Part shown: positions 42,080-51,493 of the stretch, in pieces | Layout of the letters: each line of letters opens with the position of its first letter | Numbering within the stretch: position 1 is the stretch's first letter | Assembly: GCA_021779935.1 (NCBI GenBank) | Contig: JAJXZT010000006.1 | Location: 1-64,000, forward strand | Origin: Acidobacteriota bacterium | GTDB taxonomy: Bacteria > Acidobacteriota > Terriglobia > Terriglobales > Acidobacteriaceae | DNA: 64,000 bases | Direction of reading: 5' to 3' | Notes under the pieces: generated by a model | Seen by the model: the letters and a program-made list of their open reading frames with translations, nothing else | The model's database searches: none | Told to the model about the DNA's origin: nothing | Made by a program: the position numbers and the translations under genes

Positions 42080-45000
42080 TTAGAAGATGAACTTCAATGC
42101 CAGTTGCATGGTACGCGGCTGGTTCGAGAACACCTGGCTCGGCTGGTTAAAGAGCGCGGAGCTCGGCGTTACGAAAGAACGCGTTGCGCCGCTGGTGTAC
42201 CCAACGGAGTTGACCTGGTTCAGTGAACCCGGAACGTACTGGGCATGGTTGAGAACGTTGAGCGCCTGAGCCTGGAACTCGACAGAGGTCTTCTCGTACA
42301 GGCTGAACTTCTTGACCACTGTGAGATCCCAGTTGTTGGTGCGCGGCAAGGGCAGCGTGTTACGCGGGGCAGTTGCCAGTGCGCCAGATCCGGCCACGAT
42401 GTACTGGGCGTTCGGATTGTTGGCGAGATAGCCGACAATGGCGCCGCTGCTGTTCTTCAGGGCCGTAACGCCCGATCCCGTTCCCTTCACACCATTGGGA
42501 TTGATGATGGTGCGGTCGGTCCAGGAATCGCCGTTCAGGTTCGAGTCGAGAGCGCTTTGTACGGTCACATATTCTGGCGATTGGAAGGTATAGACAGGTG
42601 CAAACTCCCAGTTGCCGAGAACGTTCTTGCGCAGCCAGTTGCTGTCCTGCTTGAAGAACGGCATGTCGTAGATAAGCGCCACGGTGATGCGATGACGGCG
42701 ATCCAGCGCCGACGTGCCGTAATCCGCTCCAAAGTTCTGGAAGTTCTGCGGACGGCGCGGGGTGAGGATGGTCGAGAAGACATCGGCCGTGGAGTTATCG
42801 AACATGTGGCTCCAGGTCCAGGCAGCCTGAAACTGAAGGCCGTTGGTGAAGTTGCGGGTCAACTGCGCCTGCAGCCCGTGATAGAGCGACTTGCCGTAAG
42901 GCTGGAAGCTGGTGATGCTGCTAGTGAAGCCAGCGTCCTTGTAAGCCTGTAGGTAGTTGGATTGCGCCTTGATCATATCCAACGTCGTCGTCAGTCCATT
43001 AAGCGTCGCCGGAGACGGAGCCGTCAGATACGTTGGCAGGTACATGGACGGTGTGACCTTGTTCTGACGGTTGATTTGGGTCTGGACCGGCAGGTGCAAG
43101 CCACGCGTACCAACATAGCGAACTTCCGCAATGTACTTTCCGGCAAAGGTGTGCTGAATGCCGAGATTCCAGGTTTCCGAGTAAGGCAGCTTCTGGTTGG
43201 GGACGTATGCAGCGGTTGCCGCGCGCGCATCGAGAGCATTGGCAAACGTCGCAAGGCCGCCCTGACCGGCCGGCAGACCGCCGTGGGCGAGGAAGCCAGT
43301 GTTGCTCCAGTAGCAGGTTGCCGACGGAGTGTTGTTTACGTCGCAGGTACCCTGCAGTTCGGGAGGCAGCGAGAGGATGCCGAGATTGTCGTACAAAACG
43401 TCGTACGCCATTCCGAATCCGCCGCGGATCGAGGTATTGCCGGATTTGCCCGGCGAGTATGCAAAGCCGACGCGAGGCGCAAAGTTCTTCTTTTGCGAGG
43501 TCGGGGTGGTGAAGTCGATCAGGCCCGGAACACTGGCAATCGCGTTGAGCGACTGCGACTGTTGCGCGGCAGGGACCTTGGTGAACTCGTAACGGAGTCC
43601 GATGTCAAGGGTGAGGTGCGAGGTGATGCGCCACTGATCGTTGCCATAGCCGTAAATTGCGTACTGGTCGGCGTTGTAAAGCGGATTTCCTGTAGACCGC
43701 TGACCAAAATCCGTCGGGGTTACGTCTTTCAGGTAGTCTTCCGTGGTCGCCCAATAGTAGTCGCCGCGAACGCGCTGGGTGAAGGTCTGGGGGCTGATGT
43801 ACTTGCGGTACTCCATGCCCAGCGTGAGGTTGTGCTTGCCGATCATCCAGCTCACGTTATCAGTCATCTGATACGTATTCTGGATGCCGCTCTGCGGAGC
43901 ATTCGGATCGGGTCCGATGTTGACTCCGTTCATGTCGTCAAGAGAGAGGTTGGGGAAAACGCTGAGTCCGGGGAAGGTCTGGCTTCCGACCGGGAACGCG
44001 TTGTAGTAACGATTGAAACCGAGACGGAACTCGTTGGTCATCTTCGGCGAGAAGACGTGGAACTCGTCGAGGGTGACAACGTGGTTACGGGTCGGGATGG
44101 CGAGCCAGAACGTCGGAAGCTGAGCTGCGTTGTCCAGGGCGCTGTTTTTAGAATAGATGTAACGGAAACGCAGTTGATCGTTCTGCGAAATGTTGTAATC
44201 GATTGAATTTACGGTGGTGTAGGTGTTGCTGTAGAGCGATCCCTGGAAACCGATATCACCGGTTGGGACGGTAACTCCATTCACGGAGACGGAACCAGGG
44301 CATGCATCGCCCGCGCCGCCTCCCTGCGCCGGAGATGTGCCAAGATACTGCTTCATCACCTTGTAGTTGTTGCTGGAGATGAGGCCGGCGCTGGCCTGCG
44401 CATCAAGCAGGGCATAACCGGCAGCGGTGGGAGCGCAACCACTCGAGGAAGTTACTTCTCCGATTGGGTTGTATTCCTGGTTGGTGAAGAAGAACAGTTT
44501 GTCCTTAATGATCGGTCCGCCAACCTGTCCGCCAAAACGGTTGTTGTCGTAGCGGGTGTTGAAGGGGTTCTGACCATTGCCGCGTTCCGCCATCGCAACC
44601 TGGGAGTCGATCGCGTTGAGGTTACGGTTCTGGAAGTACTCGTAGATCCGGCCGTGGAACTGGTTCGTGCCGCTCATGACAACTTCGTTGAACTGGCCAC
44701 CGGAAGAGTGTCCAAATTCAGGGTTGAACTGGTTCTGCAGAACGGTGAAGCTCTGGACCGCGTCGTTCGGAACGGTGACGAGCGGACCGGTGACGGACTT
44801 GTTGTTGTTGTCCACACCTTCAATGGTGAAGTTGTTGTTGCGAGGACGCTGACCGGAGACGGAGGGGCCAGTACCGGCGCCGACGCCGCCGCTGGTGGCG
44901 ACACCAGCATTCAAAAGAGAAAGGTTCAACACGCCGAGGCCAACCGAAGCAGTCGGCAGGTCCTGCGTTTCCCTGGTGTCGTAATTGGTGGTGATCTGAG

Positions 45001-45391
45001 CCGTAGTGGTATCAATCTGCTGCGTGGCTCCGCTCACTTCGACCGTAGTAGAAACCTGGCCGACTTCCATCGCGATGCGTGCCGTGGCTGTCTTGTTGAG
45101 GTCGACAATAATTCCGGTCAAGACGGTCTTAGCGAAACCCTTGGCGGATGCGGTCACAGTGTAGCGACCGATTGCCAGGTTATTAAAGCGATATTCGCCA
45201 CTATTGTTGGTTGTGGTAGTGCTTTTGACGTTGGTGGCCTGGTTCATGGCTGTGACGGTCGCGTTCGGTACAACCGCGCCGGACTTATCGACGACTGTGC
45301 CGATAAGATCGCCACTGACAGCTTGGCCGAATGCGACGATCGATGCCAACATGAGCACCACGATCGCACTAAACCTTGTTTTGAAGGACAT
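42080..45391 (-). CDS. Oar-like TonB-dependent outer-membrane protein with N-terminal carboxypeptidase-regulatory domain
   Basis: 1103 residues from ATG 45391, supported by GAGGAG upstream and a signal peptide (MSFKTRFSAIVVLMLASIVAFGQ); a 50-residue upstream extension is rejected. After the signal comes a carboxypeptidase-regulatory/CNA-B-like domain (GDLIGTVVDKSGAVVPNATVTAMNQ to IGRYTVTASAKGF), then a plug region and a long beta-barrel with many aromatic-rich strands; it ends with ALKFIF, the terminal aromatic expected for outer-membrane barrel insertion. Such very long Oar-like proteins are expanded in Acidobacteriota and are probably TonB-dependent importers for polymers. No TonB box was confirmed. 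Convergent with the GH13 gene, which may supply oligosaccharides. Confidence 0.9.
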   Translation of the reverse strand: MSFKTRFSAIVVLMLASIVAFGQAVSGDLIGTVVDKSGAVVPNATVTAMNQATNVKSTTTTNNSGEYRFNNLAIGRYTVTASAKGFAKTVLTGIIVDLNKTATARIAMEVGQVSTTVEVSGATQQIDTTTAQITTNYDTRETQDLPTASVGLGVLNLSLLNAGVATSGGVGAGTGPSVSGQRPRNNNFTIEGVDNNNKSVTGPLVTVPNDAVQSFTVLQNQFNPEFGHSSGGQFNEVVMSGTNQFHGRIYEYFQNRNLNAIDSQVAMAERGNGQNPFNTRYDNNRFGGQVGGPIIKDKLFFFTNQEYNPIGEVTSSSGCAPTAAGYALLDAQASAGLISSNNYKVMKQYLGTSPAQGGGAGDACPGSVSVNGVTVPTGDIGFQGSLYSNTYTTVNSIDYNISQNDQLRFRYIYSKNSALDNAAQLPTFWLAIPTRNHVVTLDEFHVFSPKMTNEFRLGFNRYYNAFPVGSQTFPGLSVFPNLSLDDMNGVNIGPDPNAPQSGIQNTYQMTDNVSWMIGKHNLTLGMEYRKYISPQTFTQRVRGDYYWATTEDYLKDVTPTDFGQRSTGNPLYNADQYAIYGYGNDQWRITSHLTLDIGLRYEFTKVPAAQQSQSLNAIASVPGLIDFTTPTSQKKNFAPRVGFAYSPGKSGNTSIRGGFGMAYDVLYDNLGILSLPPELQGTCDVNNTPSATCYWSNTGFLAHGGLPAGQGGLATFANALDARAATAAYVPNQKLPYSETWNLGIQHTFAGKYIAEVRYVGTRGLHLPVQTQINRQNKVTPSMYLPTYLTAPSPATLNGLTTTLDMIKAQSNYLQAYKDAGFTSSITSFQPYGKSLYHGLQAQLTRNFTNGLQFQAAWTWSHMFDNSTADVFSTILTPRRPQNFQNFGADYGTSALDRRHRITVALIYDMPFFKQDSNWLRKNVLGNWEFAPVYTFQSPEYVTVQSALDSNLNGDSWTDRTIINPNGVKGTGSGVTALKNSSGAIVGYLANNPNAQYIVAGSGALATAPRNTLPLPRTNNWDLTVVKKFSLYEKTSVEFQAQALNVLNHAQYVPGSLNQVNSVGYTSGATRSFVTPSSALFNQPSQVFSNQPRTMQLALKFIF

Positions 45392-45853
45392 CCTGTTCTC
45401 CTCTGAATCTGAATGCGGACGTTCATTGCGTGACTGTCCGCTAAAGGTTCTTCGGCAGTCGTTGCACAATGACAACTGTCGCGACTTGCCGCCTTTGGTA
45501 GTGCAGTCCAAGTGCCAATCCAAAATTTTCCGATTAGTCACTTAAGGCTTAACCACTTAGGAGCGTCATGTGTGGTTTCGCAAGCATCATCGAGCCAGAT
45601 ATCTCCCGAATTCCGTACGAAACCAAAAACTATGAATGCAAATTTAAATAGATTTACAAACATCAATACATAAAAATCTGGAACACGTGAACGCGATAGA
45701 CTCGCGTTCTATATATTTCGATCAAGATGCGGATGGCCATGACTCGACCAAAGTGGTGTTGTTATAGCTATGAGAAATGGCATAACAAGTAACCACAAGC
45801 ACGGCTGGAAACGATTTCCGGCACCTTGGTGGTGCGTGCGGTAGAGTAGATGT
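45392..45853. other. 462-bp AT-rich divergent intergenic region
   Basis: It separates the TonB-dependent protein (minus) from trmFO (plus). The part 45600-45720 is conspicuously AT-rich (stretches such as AAATTTAAATAGATTT). At 45690-45708, AACGCGA pairs with TCGCGTT around TAGAC and is followed by CTATATATTT. No gene is seen. It must hold both promoters; the trmFO box is assigned separately. Confidence 0.5.
45842..45847 (+). promoter_or_regulatory. -10 box of trmFO, leaderless arrangement
   Basis: TAGAGT, six bases before a GTG at 45854 (start of trmFO). If an ATG two codons later (45860) is the true start, the spacing is twelve. Confidence 0.4.
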
Positions 45854-47185
45854 GTGGAAATGGAACGGATCAAGATTATTGGCGGCGGGTTGGCGGGACC
45901 GGAGGCAGCGTGGCAATGCGCTCGCCGGGGACTTGCTGTAGATCTCTACGAGATGAGGCCGGTAAAGAAGACTCCAGCGCACGAGACGGAGGACTTCGCC
46001 GAGTTGGTGTGCTCGAATTCGCTGAAGAGCGACAGCGAAAATACGGCTCCGTGGCTGCTGAAGGAAGAGATGCGGCGGACAGGTTCGCTGCTGATGGATA
46101 TCGCTCGCGAAACGGCCGTACCCGCGGGACACGCACTGGCCGTGGACAGGCTGGAGTACGCGAAGAAAGTGACGGCCGCGATTGAACGGGAACCGCGCAT
46201 CACGGTGCATCGCGAGGAAGTCACGGAGATTCGCGAGGACGAGGGGATCACGATTGTCGCGACGGGGCCGTTGACCAGCGATGCATTGGCAAAGGAAATT
46301 GTGCGCCTCAGCGGGAGCGAACAGCTTTATTTCTACGACTCCATCTCGCCGATTGTGGAAGCAGACTCAATTGACAGCGAAAAGGTTTACAAGGCGGCGC
46401 GCTACGACAAGGGGACAGCGGACTACATCAACTGTCCGATGAGCGAGGAAGAGTACAACCGCTTCATGGACGCGCTGGTGGAAGCGCAGACGGTGGACAG
46501 CCACGAGTGGGAGAAGTTGAACTACTTTGAAGGATGCCTGCCGATTGAAGAAATTGCGCGGCGCGGGCGCGACACTCTGCGCTTCGGTCCGATGAAACCG
46601 GTGGGGTTGATCAATCCGAAGACTGGCAAAATGGCCTACGCGGTCGTTCAACTGCGACAGGAAAATCTTCGCGCGGATTCCTACAACCTTGTCGGATTCC
46701 AGAACCACCTGAAGTTCGGCGAGCAGGCACGCGTATTGCGACTGATCCCCGGACTGGAGAATGCGAAGTTTCTGCGCTACGGACAAATTCACCGCAATAC
46801 CTACATCAACGCTCCGACGCTGCTGCATGAGACGTTGCAGATGAAACAACACACGAAGGTGTTGTTCGCGGGGCAGATCTCGGGAGTCGAGGGCTACGTG
46901 GAGTCGATCGCGACGGGGTTGCTCGCCGGAGTGGCCGCAGCCGCCATGGCACAAGACAAGGAACCTATTGCGGCTCCGCGGGCTACGGCGCTCGGATCGA
47001 TGGTCAACTATATATGCCACGCGGAAGCCAAGAATTTTCAGCCGGCGAACATCACCTTCGACCTGCTGGAACAATTGGATGAGGGGACGAAGCGAAAAGT
47101 CCGCGACAAAAAGGTTCGGCACAAGATGGTTTGCGACCGGGCCCTGGCCGCATTGGACGAGTGGTTGAAGTCGATAGAAAAATGA
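45854..47185 (+). CDS. trmFO: Methylenetetrahydrofolate-tRNA-(uracil-54-C5)-methyltransferase TrmFO
   Basis: 443 residues from GTG 45854 (441 from ATG 45860), full length. It makes ribothymidine at position 54 of tRNA using methylene-tetrahydrofolate and FAD. The N-terminal FAD motif is IKIIGGGLAGPEAAWQCARRG, followed by the TrmFO-typical LVCSNSLKSD and EADSIDSEKVY stretches; the C-terminal ANITFDLLEQLDEGTKRKVRDKKVRHK is family-typical. It resembles GidA but is shorter. No Shine-Dalgarno; the TAGAGT box favours the GTG start. Confidence 0.95.
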   Translation: MEMERIKIIGGGLAGPEAAWQCARRGLAVDLYEMRPVKKTPAHETEDFAELVCSNSLKSDSENTAPWLLKEEMRRTGSLLMDIARETAVPAGHALAVDRLEYAKKVTAAIEREPRITVHREEVTEIREDEGITIVATGPLTSDALAKEIVRLSGSEQLYFYDSISPIVEADSIDSEKVYKAARYDKGTADYINCPMSEEEYNRFMDALVEAQTVDSHEWEKLNYFEGCLPIEEIARRGRDTLRFGPMKPVGLINPKTGKMAYAVVQLRQENLRADSYNLVGFQNHLKFGEQARVLRLIPGLENAKFLRYGQIHRNTYINAPTLLHETLQMKQHTKVLFAGQISGVEGYVESIATGLLAGVAAAAMAQDKEPIAAPRATALGSMVNYICHAEAKNFQPANITFDLLEQLDEGTKRKVRDKKVRHKMVCDRALAALDEWLKSIEK

Positions 47186-47309
47186 CAGATACGATTTCCA
47201 CGGAATTCTTCTACTTCCTGAAACAAAATCCGCGGCGATTGCGTAACTAACCTTGTGGGCTCCCGACCGTCCTATATCCCAGCGTGGAGGGCAGCCCCTG
47301 GGGTGGTCG

Positions 47310-48566
47310 ATGTCGTTACGCGATTTGATTTCCGACGTAATTCATACACTGTGGGCAAACAAGCTGCGCACGTTCCTGACGATGTTCGGCATCGCGTGGG
47401 GAATTGTGTCGATTGTGCTCATGGTGGCCGCCGGCGAAGGTCTGCGCGTGGGCCAGGAAAAAATGCAGGAGACGTTTGCACGCGATTTGATGATCGTGTT
47501 TGCAGGACGCACCAGCATGCAGGCCGGCGGCACTCGCGCGGGCCGGAGGATATTCTTCGAGACGCAGGACGCAACCTACGTGAAGCAGGAATCGCCATCC
47601 TGCCAATATGTGATGCCCGAACTGGGTACTGACACAGCCGTCCGAAGCCGCTACAACAACGCACAACCAACGGTCACCGGGTCTTATCCGGAGTTCGCGG
47701 AAGTGCGCAGCATTGGCGTTGCACAAGGCCGCTTCTACAACTGGGATGACGAAAATCAGGTTCGGCGTGTGGCGTTCCTCGGCAGCGCAATCGCCAAGCA
47801 ACTTTTTCCGCAAGGCGACGCCATCGGTTCGACGATTTATATCAAGAACATGCCATACGTTGTGATCGGAGTGATGAAGGAGAAGGACCAGGATTCGAGT
47901 TACGACGGGTGGGACGTCAACAAGATTTTCATTCCCTTCTCGGTGATGCAACAGGACTTGCCCAATAAACCTCCGGCAACACCACAGAGCGTGGATCGGT
48001 TGCTGGTCACTCCGAAATCCGTGGCGGAGCACGAGGATTGCAAGCGCGAGGTCCGCGTTGCGCTGGGACGGTTGCATCACTTCGATCCGAAGGACAAGGA
48101 AGCGGCAAGCATCTGGGACACGCTGGAAGAGGCGCAGGCCTTCGCCAAGATGACCGACGGGATGAAGTATTTCCTGGGGGCAGTCGGGGTGACGACATTG
48201 TTTCTCGGCGGACTTGGCGTAATGAACGTGATGCTGGTGGCAGTGCGTGAACGGACCCGCGAAATCGGCGTGCGCAAGGCACTGGGCGCGCCAGCGGCCA
48301 GCATCCTGCGGCAATTCTTTCTGGAGACATTGATCGTCGTCTTCCTGAGCGGCGGAACCGGGCTGGCAATTGCCTATGGACTCTGCGGACTCGTGGACTT
48401 GCTGCCGATGCCTCCTTTCTTTGCGGGACTGTTGCCGACATGGCAGTCGGGCACACTGGCAATCGCCCTACTGGGCTCGATTGCATTCCTGGCCGCGCTT
48501 TACCCGGCGCGGCAGGCGGCGTTGATTGATCCGATTGAAGCGCTGCGCTTCGAGGCCGGAGGCTGA
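47310..48566 (+). CDS. ABC transporter permease, MacB/FtsX type
   Basis: 418 residues from ATG 47310; the longer frame starts at an unlikely TTG. The N-terminal membrane helix (WANKLRTFLTMFGIAWGIVSIVLMVAAGEG), a periplasmic MacB_PCD domain (about 60-280) and three C-terminal FtsX helices (YFLGAVGVTTLFLGGLGVMNVMLVAVRERTREIG is the conserved entry) are present. These permeases extrude substrates or act mechanically together with an ATPase and sometimes a membrane-fusion protein. It is followed by a second permease; no ATPase is encoded nearby, so it must pair with one elsewhere. Confidence 0.88.
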   Translation: MSLRDLISDVIHTLWANKLRTFLTMFGIAWGIVSIVLMVAAGEGLRVGQEKMQETFARDLMIVFAGRTSMQAGGTRAGRRIFFETQDATYVKQESPSCQYVMPELGTDTAVRSRYNNAQPTVTGSYPEFAEVRSIGVAQGRFYNWDDENQVRRVAFLGSAIAKQLFPQGDAIGSTIYIKNMPYVVIGVMKEKDQDSSYDGWDVNKIFIPFSVMQQDLPNKPPATPQSVDRLLVTPKSVAEHEDCKREVRVALGRLHHFDPKDKEAASIWDTLEEAQAFAKMTDGMKYFLGAVGVTTLFLGGLGVMNVMLVAVRERTREIGVRKALGAPAASILRQFFLETLIVVFLSGGTGLAIAYGLCGLVDLLPMPPFFAGLLPTWQSGTLAIALLGSIAFLAALYPARQAALIDPIEALRFEAGG

Positions 48567-48621
48567 AGAGATTTTCGAATTGCCGGATTGAACGCGAACG
48601 ACAAGCGGCCGAGGGATCTGT

Positions 48622-49881
48622 ATGGATTTGTTGAAGGAAATTTTTGCTGAGGCGTGGGTGGCGCTGCGCAAGAATCGCACGCGGAGCATGTTGACGATGC
48701 TCGGAATCGTGTGGGGAATCGCCTCGGTCACGCTGCTGATCGCCTACGGCACGGGGTTCCGCACGGTGTTGACGAGTGCCTTCGACGCATTCGGCAAGAG
48801 TGTCGTCATCGCATGGCCACAGCAGACGAGCAAGCAGGCCGGTGGACAGCGTGCGGGGAAAATGGTGCGCTTCGAACAAGCCGACGTCGACTTTATCAAG
48901 GAGACTTCGCCGCTCATTAAAACGATCTGCATGGAAACAGCGAAGACGTATGGCATTCAATACGGCGACCGGATTGTAAATACGACTGTCCGCGGCGTGT
49001 GCCCGGAATATGGCGAGATGCGGAACGAAGTCGCGAAGGATGGTCGCTGGATTGACGCCTCGGACCAGATGGAACGGCGGCGCGTAATCTTCCTCGGCAA
49101 TCACATCAAGCGGCAATTATTCAGCGGACGCAACGCTGTCGGCGAAACCGTACTGGTGGGCGGGGTGCGCTTCCAGGTCATCGGCGTGATGGACAAGAAA
49201 ATTCAGTTGAGCAACTACTTCACCAGCGACGACCGCTCGGCGTGGATTCCCTACTCCACGGCGGGCGATATGTGGGACGCACGCTATGGCAAAGTGCTGG
49301 TCTTTTCGCCGGTAGCGCCGCAGTTCGAGAAGGAAGCGGAGAAGCAAGTGCTGGCAGCGCTGGCCGAACGCCAGGGATTCTCGCCGAATGACGACAAGGC
49401 GCTGCAGATGTTTGGCCGCGAGCAGTTTCGTCCAATCATTGACGGCATTGCGATCGGGTTGCAGATGCTTCTGATGTTCATCGGCGCGTTGACGCTGGGC
49501 ATCGGCGGTGTCGGCGTGATGAACATCATGCTGGTCTCGGTGGATGAGCGCGTGCGCGAAATTGGGCTGCGTCGCGCGCTGGGCGCAAGGAAGTCGCATA
49601 TAAGACTTCAGATGCTGGCGGAGACGCTGGTGCTGATGCTGCTGGGTGGTGCGGTCGGCATCGGGCTCTCGTATGGACTGGCAGCGGCCGTCGGGACATT
49701 GCCACTGCTGGGGCCGCTCTTCAAGGACGACTCAGGCAAGGGCGACATTCACATGCACCTCTCTGCCATGACGATCCTGCTGTCGACGATTGTGCTGCTG
49801 ATCGTGGGTGTAATCAGCGGAATGGTGCCCGCCATCAAGGCGTCGAAGCTCGACCCGGTGGAAGCTCTGCGATACGAATAG
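48622..49881 (+). CDS. ABC transporter permease, MacB/FtsX type (paralogue)
   Basis: 419 residues, the same architecture as the preceding gene: N-terminal helix LRKNRTRSMLTMLGIVWGIASVTLLIAYGTG, periplasmic domain, and C-terminal FtsX domain with IGGVGVMNIMLVSVDERVREIGLRRALGARKSHI. GAGGGATCT precedes the ATG. Two tandem, clearly homologous permeases may form a heterodimer. The conserved ExVREIG-R-A-LGA motif faces the ATPase coupling helix. The two genes are 55 bp apart and probably co-transcribed. Confidence 0.88.
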   Translation: MDLLKEIFAEAWVALRKNRTRSMLTMLGIVWGIASVTLLIAYGTGFRTVLTSAFDAFGKSVVIAWPQQTSKQAGGQRAGKMVRFEQADVDFIKETSPLIKTICMETAKTYGIQYGDRIVNTTVRGVCPEYGEMRNEVAKDGRWIDASDQMERRRVIFLGNHIKRQLFSGRNAVGETVLVGGVRFQVIGVMDKKIQLSNYFTSDDRSAWIPYSTAGDMWDARYGKVLVFSPVAPQFEKEAEKQVLAALAERQGFSPNDDKALQMFGREQFRPIIDGIAIGLQMLLMFIGALTLGIGGVGVMNIMLVSVDERVREIGLRRALGARKSHIRLQMLAETLVLMLLGGAVGIGLSYGLAAAVGTLPLLGPLFKDDSGKGDIHMHLSAMTILLSTIVLLIVGVISGMVPAIKASKLDPVEALRYE

Positions 49882-49911
49882 CGAGCCGAGGCGGCGCTGA
49901 ACGGCGCGCGG

Positions 49912-51393
49912 CTACTTTTCCTTTTTCGCGCTGGCCACAAAGTCGCGGCGCTTGCGTGGACGGTTCTTGATCCAGATGGGCGTGCCGACAAACTTGAAGG
50001 CGGCGCGAATCTGATTCTCCAAAAAACGCTCATACGAAAAGTGCAGCTTAACGTCCTTGTCGGTAAAGAGAAGGAACGTTGGCGGCGAGACGTTGGACTG
50101 CGTCATGTAGAAGACCTTGACCTTGCGCGAAGCGGGCACGGTGGCGCGATCGAAATCGATCTTCTTGAGGAAGCGATTCATTTCGCCGGTGGTGACGCGC
50201 TTGCGGCGCTCGGCGGCAACCAGCTTCAAGGCCGCGAAGATGCGGTCGACATTCTTGCCGGTGGTCGCCGAGACAAAGACAATCGGCGCGTAGTCGAGGA
50301 ACTTGAGCGCGCGGCGCACCTGTTCTTCGTAAAGACGGCTGTCGGCGGGAGCCGCACCATCGGCGCGGACCGCAGTCACCAGGTCCCATTTATTCACGAC
50401 GATGATGACCGAGCGGCCTGACTCGTGGGCGTAGCCGGCAATGTTGGCGTCGAGCGCGGCGACGCCTTCGGTTGCATCGATGACCATCAATGCGATGTCA
50501 GCGGCTTCAAGGTGTTTGCGGGCCATGACGACCGAGAGTTTCTCGGCCATCAACTTGGTCTTGCCCTTGCGGCGAATACCGGCCGTGTCGATGAAGCGGT
50601 ACTTGAGGCCGTCGCGCTCCACGAGTTCATCTACGGCGTCGCGCGTGGTTCCGGCAATGGGCGAAACAATGGCGCGAGAGGTGCCGGTAAGTTGATTGAG
50701 CAATGTCGATTTACCGACATTGGGGTGGCCGATGATGGCGATCTTGACTTCGGAGGGGGCCTCGGCGATTACGGCTTCGGTATCATCCGGCGGGAATTCG
50801 TCTTCGTCGAAATCTTCGCCGGTGGCTTCCGGTGCGGCTGGCCGCTTGTTGTCTTCTTCAAATGTGTCCTCGACCGTGGGCACGACTTGCATCACGTCTT
50901 CGATCAGCTCGATGATGCCGTGGCCGTGTTCGGCGGAGATAGGCAGCAGATTCTTAATTCCAAGGCGACGGAAGTTCTCGGCTGCGGCTTCCATCTGCGG
51001 GACGTCAATCTTGTTGACGGCCAGGTAGAGCGGCTTGCCTGTGCGTTGCAACAGGCGCGCGAGCTCCATGTCGGGCGCGGCCAGTTCGCTGCGTCCGTCG
51101 ATGACCATGACGATTGCCGCGGCTTCGTCAAAGGCAACGCGTGCCTGGCGAAAGATTTCGGACGGAATGAAGTCCTTGTCTTCGGGAATGATGCCGCCGG
51201 TATCGACGACGCGAAAACGGCGTCCATTCCAGCGAATGTCCCCATAGAGACGGTCGCGCGTAATGCCAGGTTCGTCGCCGACAATGGCGCGGCGCGAGCC
51301 GACGAGGCGGTTGAAGAGCGTCGATTTGCCGACATTGGGCCGGCCGACAATGGCGAGAAGTCCGCCGCGATCCTGTTGCTGCTTGCTGGTCAA
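49912..51393 (-). CDS. der: GTPase Der (EngA), ribosome assembly
   Basis: 493 residues. Tandem GTPase domains: GRPNVGKSTLFN near residue 17 and GHPNVGKSTLLN near 221, with DTAG-type G3 (VVDTGG, FIDTAG) and NKxD G4 motifs (AVNKID and VVNKWD), followed by a KH-like C-terminal domain. It assists 50S assembly. The linker between the GTPase domains is long and acidic (EATGEDFDEDEFPPDDTEAV). The start is taken as TTG 51393 because AGGA lies six bases before it and no ATG or GTG occurs in this frame until 51549, inside dinG. A TATAAT box at 51453-51448 supports a promoter here. Confidence 0.92.
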   Translation of the reverse strand: MTSKQQQDRGGLLAIVGRPNVGKSTLFNRLVGSRRAIVGDEPGITRDRLYGDIRWNGRRFRVVDTGGIIPEDKDFIPSEIFRQARVAFDEAAAIVMVIDGRSELAAPDMELARLLQRTGKPLYLAVNKIDVPQMEAAAENFRRLGIKNLLPISAEHGHGIIELIEDVMQVVPTVEDTFEEDNKRPAAPEATGEDFDEDEFPPDDTEAVIAEAPSEVKIAIIGHPNVGKSTLLNQLTGTSRAIVSPIAGTTRDAVDELVERDGLKYRFIDTAGIRRKGKTKLMAEKLSVVMARKHLEAADIALMVIDATEGVAALDANIAGYAHESGRSVIIVVNKWDLVTAVRADGAAPADSRLYEEQVRRALKFLDYAPIVFVSATTGKNVDRIFAALKLVAAERRKRVTTGEMNRFLKKIDFDRATVPASRKVKVFYMTQSNVSPPTFLLFTDKDVKLHFSYERFLENQIRAAFKFVGTPIWIKNRPRKRRDFVASAKKEK

Positions 51394-51446
51394 AATCAAT
51401 CCTTCGGAAAGGCCGTGCGCGGAACCTCGAAACCGGCCAATACAAG

Positions 51447-51453
51447 TATTATA
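51447..51453. promoter_or_regulatory. Overlapping divergent -10 boxes of der and dinG
   Basis: On the minus strand TATAAT (51453-51448) fits der. On the plus strand TATTAT (51447-51452) fits dinG and lies eight bases before a GTG at 51461. Both promoters would use the same base pairs. Confidence 0.45.
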
Positions 51454-51493
51454 GGGGTCTGTGGCATCGTCCTCCCAATCCGCACCGGTTTCG

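Noticed and set aside
42245-44206. Long plus-strand open frames opposite the TonB-dependent protein
   Set aside because: They are shadows of a GC-rich coding gene with signal peptide and barrel features on the minus strand.
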